Under the pieces are notes generated by a model, which was not told the DNA's origin, searched no databases, and saw only the letters and a program-made list of their open reading frames with translations. Positions 49,751 through 62,234 of a stretch of DNA of 64,000 nt are shown one piece after another. A program made the translations under genes and the position numbers. Origin of the DNA: Eudorina sp. 2006-703-Eu-15 (lineage: Eukaryota > Chlorophyta > Chlorophyceae > Chlamydomonadales > Volvocaceae); assembly GCA_003117195.1 (NCBI GenBank), contig BDSI01000055.1, positions 1 through 64,000 on the forward strand. The letters run 5' to 3'. The stretch's first letter is position 1. The number at the start of each line of letters is the position of its first letter.

Positions 49751-51685
49751 GCGTGTGTGTGTGTGTGCGTGTGTGTGAGGGAGGGAGCGAGAGAGAGAGA
49801 GGAATCCAGGGCATGTGAGTGTATATAGGTTCCTATGTTCATGTTTGAATTAATTCAGGCACCGTAAAAACACCAAAGCCTGCCGCGCGCCGGGTCCGCA
49901 CCCGCACGTGCGCTCCCCCGGCCCCCGCCCACAGCCGACTGGGGTCCCCCGGGGCGTGGGCGGGGTCGGGAGACCGGCGCTGATGGACCCCCGTCCTTGT
50001 GTGGTCGTGACCAACCGGAGCTAGCTGGTCGCGAAGCAGGCTTGATATAGATCGCGCGTCGGGCCGCACGGGGACCGGGGCGCGGGGCGATCCTGTCGGT
50101 CGTGGTGGTGGTGGTGGTGGTGGTGCTTGGTGGTGCTTTCTGGTACTTTCTCTAGGGTGTTCCAGCAAGTCGAAAGAGCGGGGTGCACGGATGCGTGGCC
50201 GCTGCCGGACGGGGACCCGACTTTCTGCGTGCGTGGGTGAGGGGTCGGGTCCGGGGCGGTCTGTCTGGTAGGGGATGGAGAGGAATCTTTCACGTGTCCC
50301 TAGATTACCTTGATTTGTGTTTCGGCGTGTGGTGTCGGGAAAGCAAGGCCGGGCGCAAGAATGGGGGAGGGGGTATTCTGACCCGCTGATTCCGGAACTC
50401 TTTTTGGGGGCGTTGGGTCTGTTGGGACTACGATCCGAGGCCAGGAGGGATGGGAGCGAGTGCGAGGGAAGGATGGAGGGGAGCGGCAGGTGGGAGAGTG
50501 CCGAAGGGGAGAGGCCGGGCGCGTTTGTTTGCGCGAGAGGTGCCCGCCCAACGGTTTCAATCTTTATCTCGCACCGGCTAGCCGGCGGATTGACGGCTCA
50601 GAGCAGTGTGTGGGGAGGCGCACGGGGGGTGACGTGGCTGCGGCATGAAGGGCCCAGAAGGGCCCGGCCCCCGCGACGGGGTCGCTCCTGCCGCAGTCGC
50701 CCTGCCGTGGCGTCAGAACGCTCGCCACGGCGGGGCTTCCACTGCCGCCGTCGGAATAGAGAGGCCCATCGTATCCTCTTTTAGGACGCCGACGGGTCTC
50801 TGTGATGGTGGTCCCCAAAATAAAAACCCGCGAGGGATCGGTCAACAGGCGGGCGCCCCCATCTATCCTGTCGAACCACCTGATGCGGTGATAGATGATT
50901 AGCACAACAGAAAAGGCTGTCTCCGGTACCCAGAACGAGAGCGACGCATGCGACCGCAGCACTGCCCACGGTATGCAATTGGTGTCACTGCGACATCAAA
51001 CGCGGACAGCGTCGGGGCGATGCGGGGCGTGCTGGGGCGCACCTCGGGTCGTTCCCACACACACACACCCTCCTCCGTAGCCATCCGGTCGTGGTATGGG
51101 TTTGTCGCGGGGGGTAATCATGTTCGTGAGCCGGGGGCACTGTAAGGGTAATGTCTTTGGGGGGATTGAGGGAGCTGGCTTAGGGGGGCCCTGAGGCGCG
51201 GTGCGCGATGGCGGGTGGAACGGCCTGAGGGGTGAGGTTGGCACTGCTAAAAGAGTGGAGACACATGTGCGCGTCAGAGAGAGAGAGAGAGGACGGGAAG
51301 TAGAGGGAGGTAGAGGGAGGGAGGGAGAGAGCAGCGGATGCCGGCCTGTCCGCCGGCGTTTTGTGCGGCGGGAGAGGGAGCGACTGAGACAAGAAAGGAA
51401 GAGACGGGAACGGACGGAACGGACGGAGGACAAGAGCAACATGGGAGGGAGACACTGGTTGGCCCTCGGTCGTAACGTTGCACGCGGGGGCGAATGCGGC
51501 GGCGGCGGCGCCGGTTGAGTATCAGCTCTTTGCCTGAGCGGTGGCTCAGAAAGGCTGGACGAGGCGATGCCGTGGCTGTCCCCGAATCGACGAGGAGCTC
51601 GACAGCTGGCTGCTATGAAGGCACTTGCTGTCTTGTCTGGCCGTCGGTTTGGCGCCGCAGCGGTTGAGGTCTTGGGTGGACCGGC

Positions 51686-51777
51686 AGGGTGGCAGGGTGG
51701 CGGGGTGGCGGGGTGGCAGGGTGGCGGGGTGGCAGGGTGGCGGGGTGGCAGGGTGGCGGGGTGGCAGGGTGGCGGGG
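51686..51777. repeat. GGGTGGCA/GGGTGGCG 8-bp tandem array
   Basis: Roughly eleven 8-bp units alternate GGGTGGCA and GGGTGGCG. It is a G-rich minisatellite; the His/Pro-rich reverse-strand reading is an artefact. Confidence 0.9.
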
Positions 51778-52484
51778 CAGCCGACGACGATCGGCGCCAC
51801 GGCCAGGCGACCGCGGTGGGTGCTTGGGTCTCGTGCCGCTCACCCGGAACTGGCCTTGGTTGGTCTTTGCACGGCAACGGCAGCAAGGCGGCGGACGGCA
51901 GGGCGTGAGGCCCTGCAAAGGGGGGTCCACGCGGACGTGGACACGGCGGGTTGGGCTCACAGCTATCCAGATGCAGGGGTAATGGGCAGGGAGAGGATGG
52001 GTGTGTCTCAGAGAGAGTCTCATGGAGGCCGCCGTCCCTATGATTGTTATTTTCCTTGTTCCTTTGCGCGTGTTATTACAGTATTTGGCCCCCGTGCGTT
52101 ACCTTGTGTGTGTGTGTGTGTGTGTGCAGGGCAGGCCAGCCCGCCACACGCCTTGGCGTGGCCTGCCGGATAGCGTATGTTTCAGGGTTGGGCTGCCGGC
52201 TGGCTGCATGGCTGGCCGCGGCGACCGCCCAGGAATCGCTGGTCGGTTGCTGGCTGCCCGGTCGCGATGGTGGCGAGCCCAGATGGGCTTCGCCTGCGGC
52301 CCCTCCACGCGCCCTGTCTGTCGGCCCTCCCGGCGGGTCGCCGCCGCATCCCTTCCTCCAATGCGAACACGCCTACCGCCCGAATGTGCGCTGCGAGGCG
52401 CGCCGCCGCGCTGTGCCACGCCAATCAATCAATTAATCAAAGAGTCCCTCTTGGTAGTGCCTCGCTGGCAGCGTGCGTGCGTGT

Positions 52485-52577
52485 GTGTGTGCGTGTTTTG
52501 TTTAAGCAGGCAGAACAGCGTGCGTGTGTGTTCAACAAGAAGCCCACCCATAACCGCCCAGCGTGCGCGCGTGTGTG

Positions 52578-52638
<61 letters not shown>

Positions 52639-52640
52639 AG
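52485..52640. repeat. (GT)n block with two embedded conserved words
   Basis: TTTAAGCAGGCAGAACAG (52501-52518) is followed by GT-like sequence, then AAGCCCACCCATAACCGCCC at 52540-52559, then about 65 bases of GT. The first word also occurs at 663-680 right after a short GT run. Confidence 0.85.
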
Positions 52641-53147
52641 AAACTGGCGAGGAACGAGAAGTCCAGCGTAACAGGCGATACCGGCGATGGGAGTAGATGA
52701 CACCCGGATACTGGATGAGTAGCCGTTATCGATGTGAACGGTGACGGTGATGTAGATTTTGTATATGCAGACCGAGGCGACGGATGTCGCATCCACGAGC
52801 GTGTGTGTGTGTGTGTGTGTGAATCGTTACATATCTTCCGGGCCGACGCTGGCCGGGGGCGCTGACCCGCCCCATACGGGAGACCGCCGAAGCACTCTCC
52901 CCCGGATACGGGGGAAAGGGGCGTAAGGGGCCTCTGTCCCCTCGCTCTCAACCAAGGGCGCGCGTCCGATCCCCGAGGATCGGTGACAGCTGTGCCCCCT
53001 CAAGGGATTGGGCGGAAGCCCATCCCGGGCGGTCTGCGCACCGCAGTCCGCTGTTCAACCTCCTCAAGTCCTTGCAGCACCCAGGGCGTGTTCCTCAGCA
53101 ATTCGGAGGCGCGGCCCTGCCTGGTGCGGTAAAACTAGCCTGGTCTC

Positions 53148-53325
<178 letters not shown>

Positions 53326-54319
53326 GCGCTCCGCATGAGGGAGGGGTTGGTTGTCCGGAGGGAGAGCTCCCGGGGCCGGTGTCCGCCCGCCCGCGTTAAC
53401 GGTCTCGGCACTTGCTGGACCCACGGGTCAATCCCGTTATCCCGAGTAACCCCAAGGGGTTGGGACCAAGAGCCCTGCTCGTCTCCGGGACATTGTGTAT
53501 CGTCACTTTGGAGGCCGCCCGAAGGGGCGGTGCCCCCCCGATGCTGCCGTACACTCGGCGGCCGTACCGCCCCCCTCTCCTGCTGTCGTCGTTACGGTCG
53601 GGGAGCTGATGTGTATGGTGTGCGGCGGCGCCGCACACTGGGTGCAGTTGGTGCTGTTGGTGCGGCCGGGGCTGCGGTCCCGGGGCCGTCAATATGCGTG
53701 CGCGGCAGATATCTGGGCCGTTGACCGTTGGCGGTTGGTCGTTGTCGGTTCCGTTCGCGTACTCGCGTACTACCGGGATGCGTCCTGGCGCGGACCCGGT
53801 GAGGCGGGCGTTTACGGGGTGGGAGTACGGCGTAGTCCGGGTGGCGCAAGTCCGTACGGCAGCTACAGCTTGTTGGAAGGTGACATCCTTGACACGGAGC
53901 ACGCCTATGCAGGGACGAGCTCTGTTCGGCCACACAGCCTCCCTCCCTCCTCCTACCTGCCTGCCTGTGGTCGATGGCGCCCCGCCGCTTGGTCCTGCCG
54001 TTGGAGGCTTAAGAAGCGCCCTGACATGACTCAATCCGGCATCCAATACCCCGAGCGGCAAGGTGGTGGCGGTGGTGGTAGTGGTTGTGGCGGTGGTGGT
54101 GGTGGTGGTGGTGGTGGTGGTGGTGATGGTGGCAGGATGGCCTACGGGGCGCCTTGATCTGCGGACGACTTGCCTGTGTTGGGCTCTTTCCGTGTCCGCT
54201 GTGTGTGTGTGTGTGCCCTGCCGTACTGAATAATGTGTTTGCTTCGCCACCTTGGTGGTGGTGCCCCGCTGGGTGTCCCCCACGAGCTGTAACACTGGCA
54301 TGTACACCGAAGAGCGTTG

Positions 54320-54462
54320 GTGTGATGTACGAGTGGGTACGGGGAGTGTTTCGGTGCACTTGCGGAGCCTGTCCGGTGCGCCATGGTGGCGCACTTTCGT
54401 TTATGCCTGGAAGCTTTGGCTGTCACCGATGGCCCGCGGGGTCCGCTGTAACATCCTTAATA
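54320..54462 (-). repeat. Dispersed short repeat, member 2 (- strand)
   Basis: The reverse complement starts GATGTTACAGCGGACCCC and, after a gap, continues with GCGCACCGGACAGGCTCC and GCAAGTGCACCGAAACAC. Member 3 at 60833-60975 has the same blocks in the same order, so the repeat is at least ~140 bases long. Confidence 0.75.
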
Positions 54463-54725
54463 ATGCAGTATCCCTTGTTATTGATACTCGTGCCAGCTGA
54501 AGCGGAATAGACAATCAGACAAATCACAGGAAATGTAACACGGGGCGGTGCGCAGTGCTGCAAGGAACTGCCAGCCAGCGTACGAAACGCTGCAGACCCG
54601 CTTCGAGTGTGGATAGAGCTGTGGCATGCATTTACGCCACTTCAAGAAGTTCAGAACCACCCTTCTTTCCGTCAGCTCGGCAGCAGCTCGGCAGCGGCTC
54701 GGCAGGTAGGGAGGTAAAGAGGGTT

Positions 54726-55689
54726 GACAAGTAGGGGGTCGGCTTCCTTGAAGCCGGAAAAAGGGCGGGGCCCCATACAATCCGTACAGGCCGCTTGCTT
54801 TACAACGGAAACTCTGTTACCGCGCAAGATTGTGAGAGAGTGAAAGGGTGCTATTGAGGGTGTCGTTGATGTTGAAGGTGGATCTGCGTGCATAGATTGA
54901 GCAAGCTCAAGCAGGTAGGTAGCCCCGAAACCAACCTGCAGTACGCGCCGCCAACGGCGGTCACCGCATCTGCATTATTATCGTAACGCTAGACGCCTCT
55001 GCACTACCACATCCGATATCAAAAAGCAAGCTTGAAGTATTCTTGTTTTGCCGTGAAACTGTAGTTGTTTGGTCCGTCGGCAAGCATGCATCCCTTCAGT
55101 TGCACGCCCGCAGCAGACGTGAACCTCTAAAGTCTGCCATCAATAGCTACATAGCAAATATAAGGCAAAAGCAGGGTGCGAAAAAGCCGCGGTGAGACCC
55201 GGACTGGAACTGGAGAACTTGTTGGTACTCGGTATGCTATCCCTTTGCATTTTGAAATTTTGCTTCAATACAAATTGTTGAACTGTATTCATCTGGCAAG
55301 ACAGAAAGGCAAATCTTGATGTTGGTGGCATCTCAGACATCAGAACACTATGGAAGATCATTTTAGCACGCGCCGCCCATTCATAAGCATATTATTCATC
55401 ACGCGGCACCTGTTGAAACAAATATGAGCGCGAGAGGCGTTGGGTTGACGTTGACCTGGGTCCATGGAGACCGCGGAGCCTTACTTTGACCGTTTGTGCG
55501 CATACAATTTTTGTCAGCCAAACCAAAGATACCTTGCAATAGAGGACAATTAATATGACAAACCTGGCGAATTAGTTTAGCAGATAATGAACGTTTTGCC
55601 GTTACCCACGCACGGCGCACGGACAGGGGCAATCCTAGGGGGCGGGGCCCCCCGAACGCGCTTCGCGCTGGGGCCGCGCCCAAAAAGGA
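54726..55689 (-). mobile_element. Dispersed ~1-kb element, copy 2 (inverted)
   Basis: It is similar on the - strand to 37834-38921 over its full length. It shares the ends, the terminal hairpin, and internal stretches such as CGGCCTGTACGGATT and AACGTTCATTATC. It lacks the ~95-base GT run of copy 1. Matching open frames in the two copies (for example MHADPPSTSTTP) are disrupted differently, so I do not call a protein. It lies about 1 kb upstream of the truncated copy C. Confidence 0.6.
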
Positions 55690-56690
55690 GGGAGGGAGGA
55701 GGGGGAGGGAGACGAGGGGGAGGGCAGCGTGTATGATGGTCCCTTCAGGGCCATAGATGATCTGGACACCAATTCGTCAAGATAAACACGCTGCGCGCAC
55801 ATTTCGGGTTCGTGGCATCGCGACATTGTCGTGGATAGGGTTGAAACGGGTTCGAGTGGGTTCTCAGAACCGTCCGGTGCGTGTACCGTGTGACATTTTG
55901 CCTTAAACAGCCAGAAACACTCAACATAAATGTGTACATACAGATTGGATTGAAGATCATTTCGTGAAAGGTTCGTGGGAGCGACATTCGGCGGTCAGGT
56001 CGGATCTTTGCGTACCCGGCCCGAAGATTGTAATGAATTTAAAGCTAAGCTAAGTCCATTTCATTATTTATTTTTCAATTTTGAAAATAATGATAACGAG
56101 TCATGCCGTCTGCTGTCTTGTCCTGCTGTCCTGTCAAACGAAGCGCGTCGCGACCTGGGTCGCATCTTTACGGTCACATCCGTGCTTCGCATCCAAAACG
56201 TACGCGTACACAAGTAAATGCAGAACATATGCAAAAATTATTACCCGATAATTATGATTTTTGTGACCTTTTCCGCAGCAGAACACAGGCGCGCAGCAGC
56301 TGCGCAATAAATTGACCTTGACCTACACCGCTGCCGTCTACGCTGCCGCCTTCGCTGCCACCGTCGCTGCCGCCTTCGCTGCCACCGTCGCTGCCGCCTT
56401 CGCTGCCACCGTCGCTGCCGCCTTCGCTGCCGCCTTCGCTGCCACCGTCGCTGCCGCCTTCGCTGCCACCGTCGCTGCCGCCTTCGCTGCCGCCTTCGCT
56501 GCCACCGTCGCTGCCGCCTTCGCCGCCACCGTCGCTGCCGCCTTCGCTGCCGCCTTCGCTGCCACCGTCGCTGCCACCGTCGCTGCCACCGTCGCTGCCA
56601 CCGTCGCTGCCACCGTCGCTGCCGCCTTCGCTGCCACCGTCGCTGCCACCGTCGCTGCCGCCTTCGCTGCCACCGTCGCTGCCGCCATCT
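55690..56690. other. Region upstream of copy C
   Basis: Bases 55690-55735 are a purine-rich run. About 55900-56300 is AT-rich (for example TTATTTATTTTTCAATTTTG) and could hold a promoter. Bases 56340-56690 are a 12-base-type repeat described separately. No FMO-like exon is seen here. Confidence 0.45.
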
Positions 56691-56695
56691 ATGCT
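56338..56695. repeat. GCTGCC(A/G)CC(T/G)TC minisatellite at the head of copy C
   Basis: About 29 tandem 12-base units, GCTGCCACCGTC or GCTGCCGCCTTC. Read in the frame of the following copy C exon it gives (LPPS)n, resembling algal hydroxyproline-rich wall-protein repeats. Other frames give Ala-rich or Arg-rich strings. The (LPPS)n frame is open from 56322, but no ATG precedes 56691. Confidence 0.85.
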
Positions 56696-59002
56696 GCCAA
56701 TGGCGCCGGCGTCGCACCGTCAGCAACATCACCAGCAGCACCACCAGCACCAGGAGCATGAGAATTTCTGCCAAGGCTGGACGCGGCCGCAGCGGCCCCC
56801 CTCACCACCGTCGCCGTCGTACAACTCTCACAACCCATTGTACGGCATTACCGCTGCACCACACGATCCCGTCAGCGCGCTACTGGTGCCGCTGCAGCAC
56901 GAGTGGACGCCGCACAAACCGCCGTACAAGCCGCCGCCGCCCTCCCAGGCTCGCCAATTCGCCGCGCCGGCGGCTGCCCGCCGACGGCGGCCGCCGCGCC
57001 GCCGCGCCGCCAACCCACTGTTCCCAGACGCCCCGCCCCGGGTTGGGGCCGCCGCAAGAGCATGCACGGAGAATCCGACAGGCCGCCGTCTTCCGTTGAT
57101 GGCGACGTGTCGCCGAACTCTCAATCCTTCACAGAGTTCCCCCGGAGGACGACAACCACACCGCTCCTATCACCGGCGCCGCTGCCGCCGCCGCCACAGC
57201 AGCCACTTGCTACGGCCCGCGCTGCGGATGCCGCCGACGGCCGTGACCCCGACTGGGGAACTCCGCTGTCTTCCTCGCCGCCGCGCAACCCGCAGTCCGC
57301 CTGGCGGCTTCTGGCAGTCACGAGCTCGGTATCCCGTGTGTACGGCAAGGAGGAAATCAGCGCGGCGGCCGGCGGCAAAACCAGCGCGACCGCCGTCGCC
57401 CCGTCGGTCGACGGCGGCGGCGGCGGCCATAGCAACGGTCATCTGCCCCCCTGCGCGTTGCCGGCAGTAGCAACCATGGAATCATCCAACTCAGGTTGTC
57501 AGTCAGATGTTCCACAGCTACAGCCCCAAGCTGCCGCTGCAGCTAATGCTTCGTGCCGCCGCGGTAGCGACGACGGCGACGTGGGTGCGGCGGCGGACCG
57601 GTGGGTCGGTGGGCCGGTGGGTCGGTGGGTCGTCGTCGCCGATATGGCGGCGGATGGGAGCAACGGCGGCGGCGGCGGCGGCGCACCTTGGCGGCTAGGG
57701 TGTCTCGACGACGACGATGGAGGCGGCTGCGGCGGCGGCGGCGGGGTCACGATCAGCGTCCCCAACACCGCCAATTCTACCCTCACCTTGTCGTGTCCGT
57801 ACAGATTCACAGACGGAGGCAGCGGGCGACTGTGCACTGCATCGCAGGCGGCATTGGCCCTGGAAGCCGTACAGGTCCAAGGGCGCCATCCTCCTCCTCC
57901 GCCGCCGCCGCCGCCACCGCAGCCGGTGGACACGGAGCAGGCGGCCGGCCGTGAATTCGACTCAGGACAAAGCACGCGCAGCGGCGGCGGGTTTGACTGG
58001 GATCGGGACCTCCCGGCGGCGCGCGCCAGTGACGAGTACGGCACCATGTGCGGCGAGATCGAACGACCCATGGGTCCGTCTTCGTGGCTCGGGCGCCCGT
58101 CGGGTTCCCTGGAGGGCACGTTTGCGGCGGCCATCGGCGAAATGCTGCCGGTGGGCGCACCGTCGCCGGCGCAGCCGCTGCGCGCGGCGGCGGCGGCGGC
58201 GGCGGCGGCGACAACGAGCTGGGCAGTGGCGACTCGGGGCCACTGCAGGCGCATTTCCCGGGCGGCGCAGGCCCCTTTGCAGCCGGTTTCCAGCGGCGGT
58301 GCTGCTGGCGGCACCCCGGCAAAGGCCGGCCGTCGGCTTCCCATCTCGTCCTCGTCGTCATCGCCGGCGTTGACGTCGCCGTCCCCTCCTCCTCTTCCGC
58401 CGCCGCCGCCAACCCCAACATCGGGCTGCAGCGCCGATTTCCGTTCGCTGCCGTCGACACCAGGCGGTCACACCGTCAGCGGTTTTGATGACCGTACGAC
58501 ACGTGTACGGCGCCGTATGCACCTCACGAGCCTGCTGACCGGATGCGTCTTCTGCGACGATACCCGTCGGAAGCCCGAGGAGGGTGGGCCGCTGATCGGC
58601 ACGGCGGAGGCAGCGGAGCTGCCGCGCCGCAGGCGCGTCAGCGACGGCGCCGCCGCCGCCGCCGCCGCCGTCGCGACTCGCACGGCGGCCAGCAGCCGCA
58701 CCCCGGTTGCCGCGGCGCGCGCTGCTGACGTGGCGCCCGCTGGCGCCATCCCCGCCATTATTAATAGCGGCGCCGCGTCCCTACCCAAAAAATCAGCCTT
58801 GACACCGCGGGACAAGCTAGGACGCTCAATGCCGCCGCCCAGCCGCAGATCGTGGCCACAGATCTTGGCCACGGGGTTCCTGCCGCAGGGCCGCAGCGCG
58901 CCAGCGGCCGCGGATGAGGGGTTGGATGCGGGGGGGAGCTGGAGATTAGCGGAGGCGGAGGCGCCGCCGTTGTCATCGCCGCCGCCACCGCCGCCACCGC
59001 CA

Positions 59003-59034
<32 letters not shown>

Positions 59035-59322
59035 ACCGCCGCCGTCGCTTGACGGAGGCGGTTCGGAGCTGCCGGCGGCGGCGACGCCGGCGCTGTCCAG
59101 CGCTGCAGGACGCCAAGTGCCGCTGCGCCGCACCACCCACAGCTCCTCCGCAGATGTCGCACGCAGCAGCAGCAGCAGCAGCAGCAGCACTTCGATCGAC
59201 CCGGGGCAGACGCCACTGCTACTGCCACTGCCGCCGACGCTGCTACAGCCAGTTCCGGAGCCAGTCGGGATCGTCCAACGCCAGCAGCGCCCGCTTCTGC
59301 GGCTGCTTCTGCATCCGCGGAT

Positions 59323-59353
<31 letters not shown>

Positions 59354-61165
59354 CTGCCGCGATGCGCCTCGGCGCCCGTCCGACCCGACCCCGACCAGTT
59401 GGATCTCGGGGAGGAGTACCGACACCCTCACCGCCTTCGGAGCCACCTGCAGTGCGTCGTACAGGCCGCCACGCGCGCTTCGCCGCCAGGCCTGACGGCG
59501 GCTGCGGCGCCGCCGTGCAGCTCGGCGGAGACCATCCCTGCACCGCCGGTGGCGACGACGGCGACGACGGCGACGACGGCGAAGGGGGCCACGACGGCGG
59601 CAACGGCGACGGCAACGGCGAAGGGGTCCACGGAGTCAATGGGGCCGGGTCTGTCCTGGGAGCAGTCAGAGCTGCACGGACAGATTGGGGACAAGTACGA
59701 CATTGCTGCGGAACCGGGAGCGATGAGGTGAGGCCAGAGCCTTGACCTGACTCCAGGGAGGCGCAGCTTGCCCCCCACGTAGGGCCTACGAGGGGCTCAC
59801 GTAGGGCATGTGGTGGTTTGGGCCTGGGCCGTCTTGTGGAAAGTCCCGGCGTGACGTTGCATGGCGTCGTAGCCTTGTTCTTCGCCCTTACTCTAGAAAT
59901 ATTTCCCGCACGGAACAAACCCTACCCACGGCGCCTACCCCACTTCACCTTCCACGATCACACATTGTAGGAGGGCGGCACGGCCAAGAGGCAGCGGCAG
60001 GCCCGCCATGGAGCTCAGTCGCGGCGGCTCCGCCGCCACCTGCCGTAGCGGCGGCCGCGTCAGCCCGGCCCCACCGCTGCCGCCATCGTCGCCGCCGCAA
60101 CTCCGTAGCGGTCTGAGCTCGTCCCAGATTCACGGCTTGTCCCTGTACGACATCGATACACAACTGATGCACGCCGCCCGATGGGTGAACGCCAAGCGCG
60201 GGAACAAGATGCGCCTGGCGCCATGCGCGGGTGTAGCATCGACATCCCACCAGCAGCTACAGCTACAGCTACAGCTACAGCTACAGCTACAGCCGTCTCT
60301 GTACGGTGTGGCAGCCGTGGCTGCAAGTTCGCATCAGGTGACGTCACCTTCCACCGCGGCTGGGTGGCATCGTCGGCCGGCTGGCTGTGAGGCAAGTGGA
60401 GGCGGTGACGGCAGCGGCGGCGGCGCCGCCGCCGCCTGCACGGCAGCGGCAGCGGCAGCGGCGGCGGCGACGGCGGCGGCGCCTGACGGCCGGCGGGGCC
60501 CCGCTTGGGTTGTCCGCCAGACGAGTCAGGCGCGGCGGGATCAGATGGTGAGGGAGGTAAGCGTGTGGCAGGTGGACTGGCAGATGGCAGATGGGTGGGA
60601 AGTGACTGGTGGTGGGTAGAGTGGGCAGTGGGGGAGCGGCGGCTGAGACCCATCGGGCGCTTGCCGCCAGTCGGGGAGTCCTGAGCGCACCTGGCAACGG
60701 AACACGAACCACGGGCGACGTGTGCCGCATCAGCGCCCGACCGCACCCACCCGAGTCAAAAACATCGGCGTCCGGAACCCCTGCTCATGTGCGCGCGTGC
60801 CGGCGGGCCTACCTCCTGTACACGTTATACTCGGGATGTTACAGTGGACCCCGCTAGGGTCATCGGTGACAGCCGCAGCCACCTCGCACAAACACTGCAA
60901 CAAAGAGACCGCGCCACCGTGGCGCACTCGACAGGCTCCACAAGTGCACCGAAACACACCCCGCACCCGCGCTACCAGGGAACCACCCCGTTCCTGAGAG
61001 TCAACCATAGCCAGGGATAAAGCTACAACCATAGTTATATATGGCCTGTTTCCGCCCACGATCTCCCTCCACCACAGGTCTCGCCGTCCCCATCCGCCCT
61101 CGTGATCGCCGCAGATTTCCTCCTGGCTTCGGGAGGCGCTCGCGCATAAGGCCCTCAAGCAGTGA
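56691..61165 (+). CDS. Headless paralogue of the FMO-like linker and C-terminal module (copy C)
   Basis: A phase-consistent model uses 56691-56923, 57028-59727, 59971-60556 and 61115-61165, about 1189 residues. Relationship to A and B rests on three things. First, the linker block GGPLIGTAEAAELP resembles GGLLGxAAxAAQLP. Second, LYDIDTQLMHAARW resembles [13 protein letters not shown] of A. Third, the end reads GPAWVVRQTSQARRDQMVRE, then ISSWLREALAHKAL, split by a phase-0 intron as in B. No FAD or NADPH site or FMO block is present upstream within the window. The first intron (56924-57027) is weakly supported; a frameshift there is the alternative and would suggest a pseudogene. Long, open, biased sequence without stops argues for recent or present coding use. 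Function unknown. Confidence 0.55.
60250..60292 (+). repeat. (CAGCTA)n hexanucleotide in copy C coding sequence
   Basis: About seven CAGCTA units encode a (QL)n stretch in the exon 59971-60556. It keeps the frame. Confidence 0.85.
60833..60975 (+). repeat. Dispersed short repeat, member 3, in the last intron of copy C
   Basis: It carries GGATGTTACAGTGGACCCC, GGGTCATCGGTGACAGCC, GCGCACTCGACAGGCTCC and AAGTGCACCGAAACACACC in the same order as member 2. It is located in intron 60557-61114. Confidence 0.75.
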
Positions 61166-62234
61166 CCCTTGGGGCACATACAGGGGGCTGCAGGGCTGTA
61201 AGGCTGTACATACGGAAATGCGGGATCGGCGGTTACAGTGACACGATTACGTATATAACCAAGCGATATAGGGACGCCGCGGTGGCCGCACTGTACTGCA
61301 CTGCACTGAAGGATGTTACAGCGGACACCGTGGGTCATCGGTCGGGGGGCGGGGGGTTGGAAGGCGAGGCGGTTGGGAGGGGAGGCCTTGCGATAAGGGA
61401 CCTCGGCGCACACATTGGGTGCGGGTCGCTGCACCGTATTCCGGAAACACAGCCACTCCGCCCTTGCACCTAGATTGCAGCTGGTTGCAATTGAGTTTCG
61501 GCCGGGTTGCCTGGATGGTTGTGGCAGGTTGTGTTGTGTGGAAGAGATGCCACGGGATGGCATCGGATGACTCAGGGTCCACCTTGTAGCGGTTACAAAA
61601 TCCGTCGCACTCGGTTGGATTTTGCTCTTAACAGTTGAGGGTGGTAGCCAGCCATGGTGGCGGCGGCCAACGGCGCACTTGCTACATTGCACTGGTGGCC
61701 TTCCACGCTCCGTGTTTGTTTGACGGCACGTGTATGAGACATGCACACATGCACAATATGCACATATGCACAATATCTATCGCAGATTATTTACATAAGG
61801 ATGGTGGCAAGGGATACATAAGCAACTGTATTGTTAGATTGCGCAGGATTGCGCTGAAGGTCTCAAGCGGTGTGGTACTGTGGCTCGTGGGTCTGGCAAG
61901 CTGCGAGATGACATGCACTCTTCCTCCTGCAGCTGAGACTTCCCAGTGCGTATATTACTACTCGGCATGATTGCATCCTTGCATGTTCACGCGTTTGGTG
62001 GGTCGTTGTGACAGTTGCCGACAGTTGGAAGACAGAATCAGCGGGACCAGATACACACATTCTTTACTTTGTTACATCGCACCGCATGCAACGCATGCTG
62101 ACACTTGGGTCTGAACGTGCGTCCAGGAGGTGGGCAGCTCGGGACTTCCACTAATCGCATGCAACCTCACAAATTCTTATGAGCGCCACGTTGAAATACA
62201 ATTGATCTGTACAGTAAGAGACATTTGCATCGAA
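61166..62234. other. Region between copy C and the SDR gene
   Basis: It holds the copy C 3' flank and a shortened dispersed-repeat member at 61310-61345 (GGATGTTACAGCGGACACC then GGGTCATCGGT). AT-richer DNA from about 61700 to 62234 is presumably the SDR promoter. No other gene is recognised. Confidence 0.45.
61197..61201 (+). terminator. Candidate TGTAA poly(A) signal of copy C
   Basis: TGTAA, the usual poly(A) signal of volvocine nuclear genes, lies 32 bases after the copy C stop codon. The motif is short, so this is only a candidate. Confidence 0.35.

Noticed and set aside
50564..50962. 132-codon - strand open frame
   Set aside because: No motif is recognised, a similar-length frame is open on the + strand, and the surroundings are repeat-rich intergenic DNA.
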